This document shows positions 7,271 to 7,295 of a DNA stretch of 7,295 bases, piece by piece; the stretch's first letter is position 1; every line of letters begins with the position of its first letter. A program made the position numbers and the translations under genes. The notes beneath the pieces are model-generated. The model was given only the letters and a program-made list of their open reading frames with translations, was not told the origin of the DNA and did no database searches. The DNA is from Mucilaginibacter sp. UBA4741 (lineage in GTDB: Bacteria; Bacteroidota; Bacteroidia; Sphingobacteriales; Sphingobacteriaceae). Where the stretch lies: positions 6,577 to 13,871 of the forward strand of contig DHIR01000056.1 of assembly GCA_002403905.1 (NCBI GenBank), read 5' to 3'.

Positions 7271-7295
7271 CTGGAGAAACCAATCCCATTGATCC

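Noticed and set aside
7271..7295. Tail after the phosphatase stop, checked for a terminator or next gene start.
   Set aside because: Only 25 bases, with no hairpin plus T-run and no start codon with coding potential.

Overview
The window reads as a Bacteroidetes chromosome segment, most likely from the Sphingobacteriaceae (Pedobacter/Mucilaginibacter-like). The reasons are a SusC/SusD outer-membrane pair, a FecR-type anti-sigma protein carrying the C-terminal domain typical of this phylum, the N-terminal extension 'MYKNC...MPPGY' ahead of the SusC signal peptide, near-absence of Shine-Dalgarno sequences, and moderate A+T content. The genus is inferred from general resemblance only.

Layout, all on the + strand: (1) 1-803, the 3' part of a FecR-family anti-sigma/signal-transducing protein, cut by the window edge; (2) 804-991, a leader region with a good hairpin at 902-933 and weaker structure around it; (3) 992-4408, a SusC-like TonB-dependent transporter with an N-terminal STN signalling domain; (4) 4429-5952, a SusD-like surface lipoprotein, 20 bases downstream; (5) 5961-5994, a strong intrinsic terminator; (6) 6014-7270, a secreted metallophosphoesterase of the purple-acid-phosphatase type, starting only 19 bases after the terminator T-tract; (7) 7271-7295, a short tail with nothing recognisable.

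The genes fit a trans-envelope-regulated nutrient uptake locus. SusD and SusC bind and import a substrate. When loaded, the STN domain of SusC would contact the periplasmic part of FecR, releasing an ECF sigma factor (expected just upstream, outside the window) that transcribes susCD. The exported phosphoesterase suggests that the substrate carries phosphate esters, or that phosphate is stripped from it, but the substrate cannot be read from the sequence. No glycoside hydrolase, polysaccharide lyase or sulfatase is present in the window.

The most noteworthy points are the terminator placed between susD and the phosphatase with no room for a separate promoter, the altered metal-site motifs of the phosphatase (Asp-Thr-Gln and no 'purple' tyrosine), and the visible resemblance between the end of FecR and the STN domain of SusC. 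I found no clearly new class of system, RNA gene, mobile element or CRISPR array.
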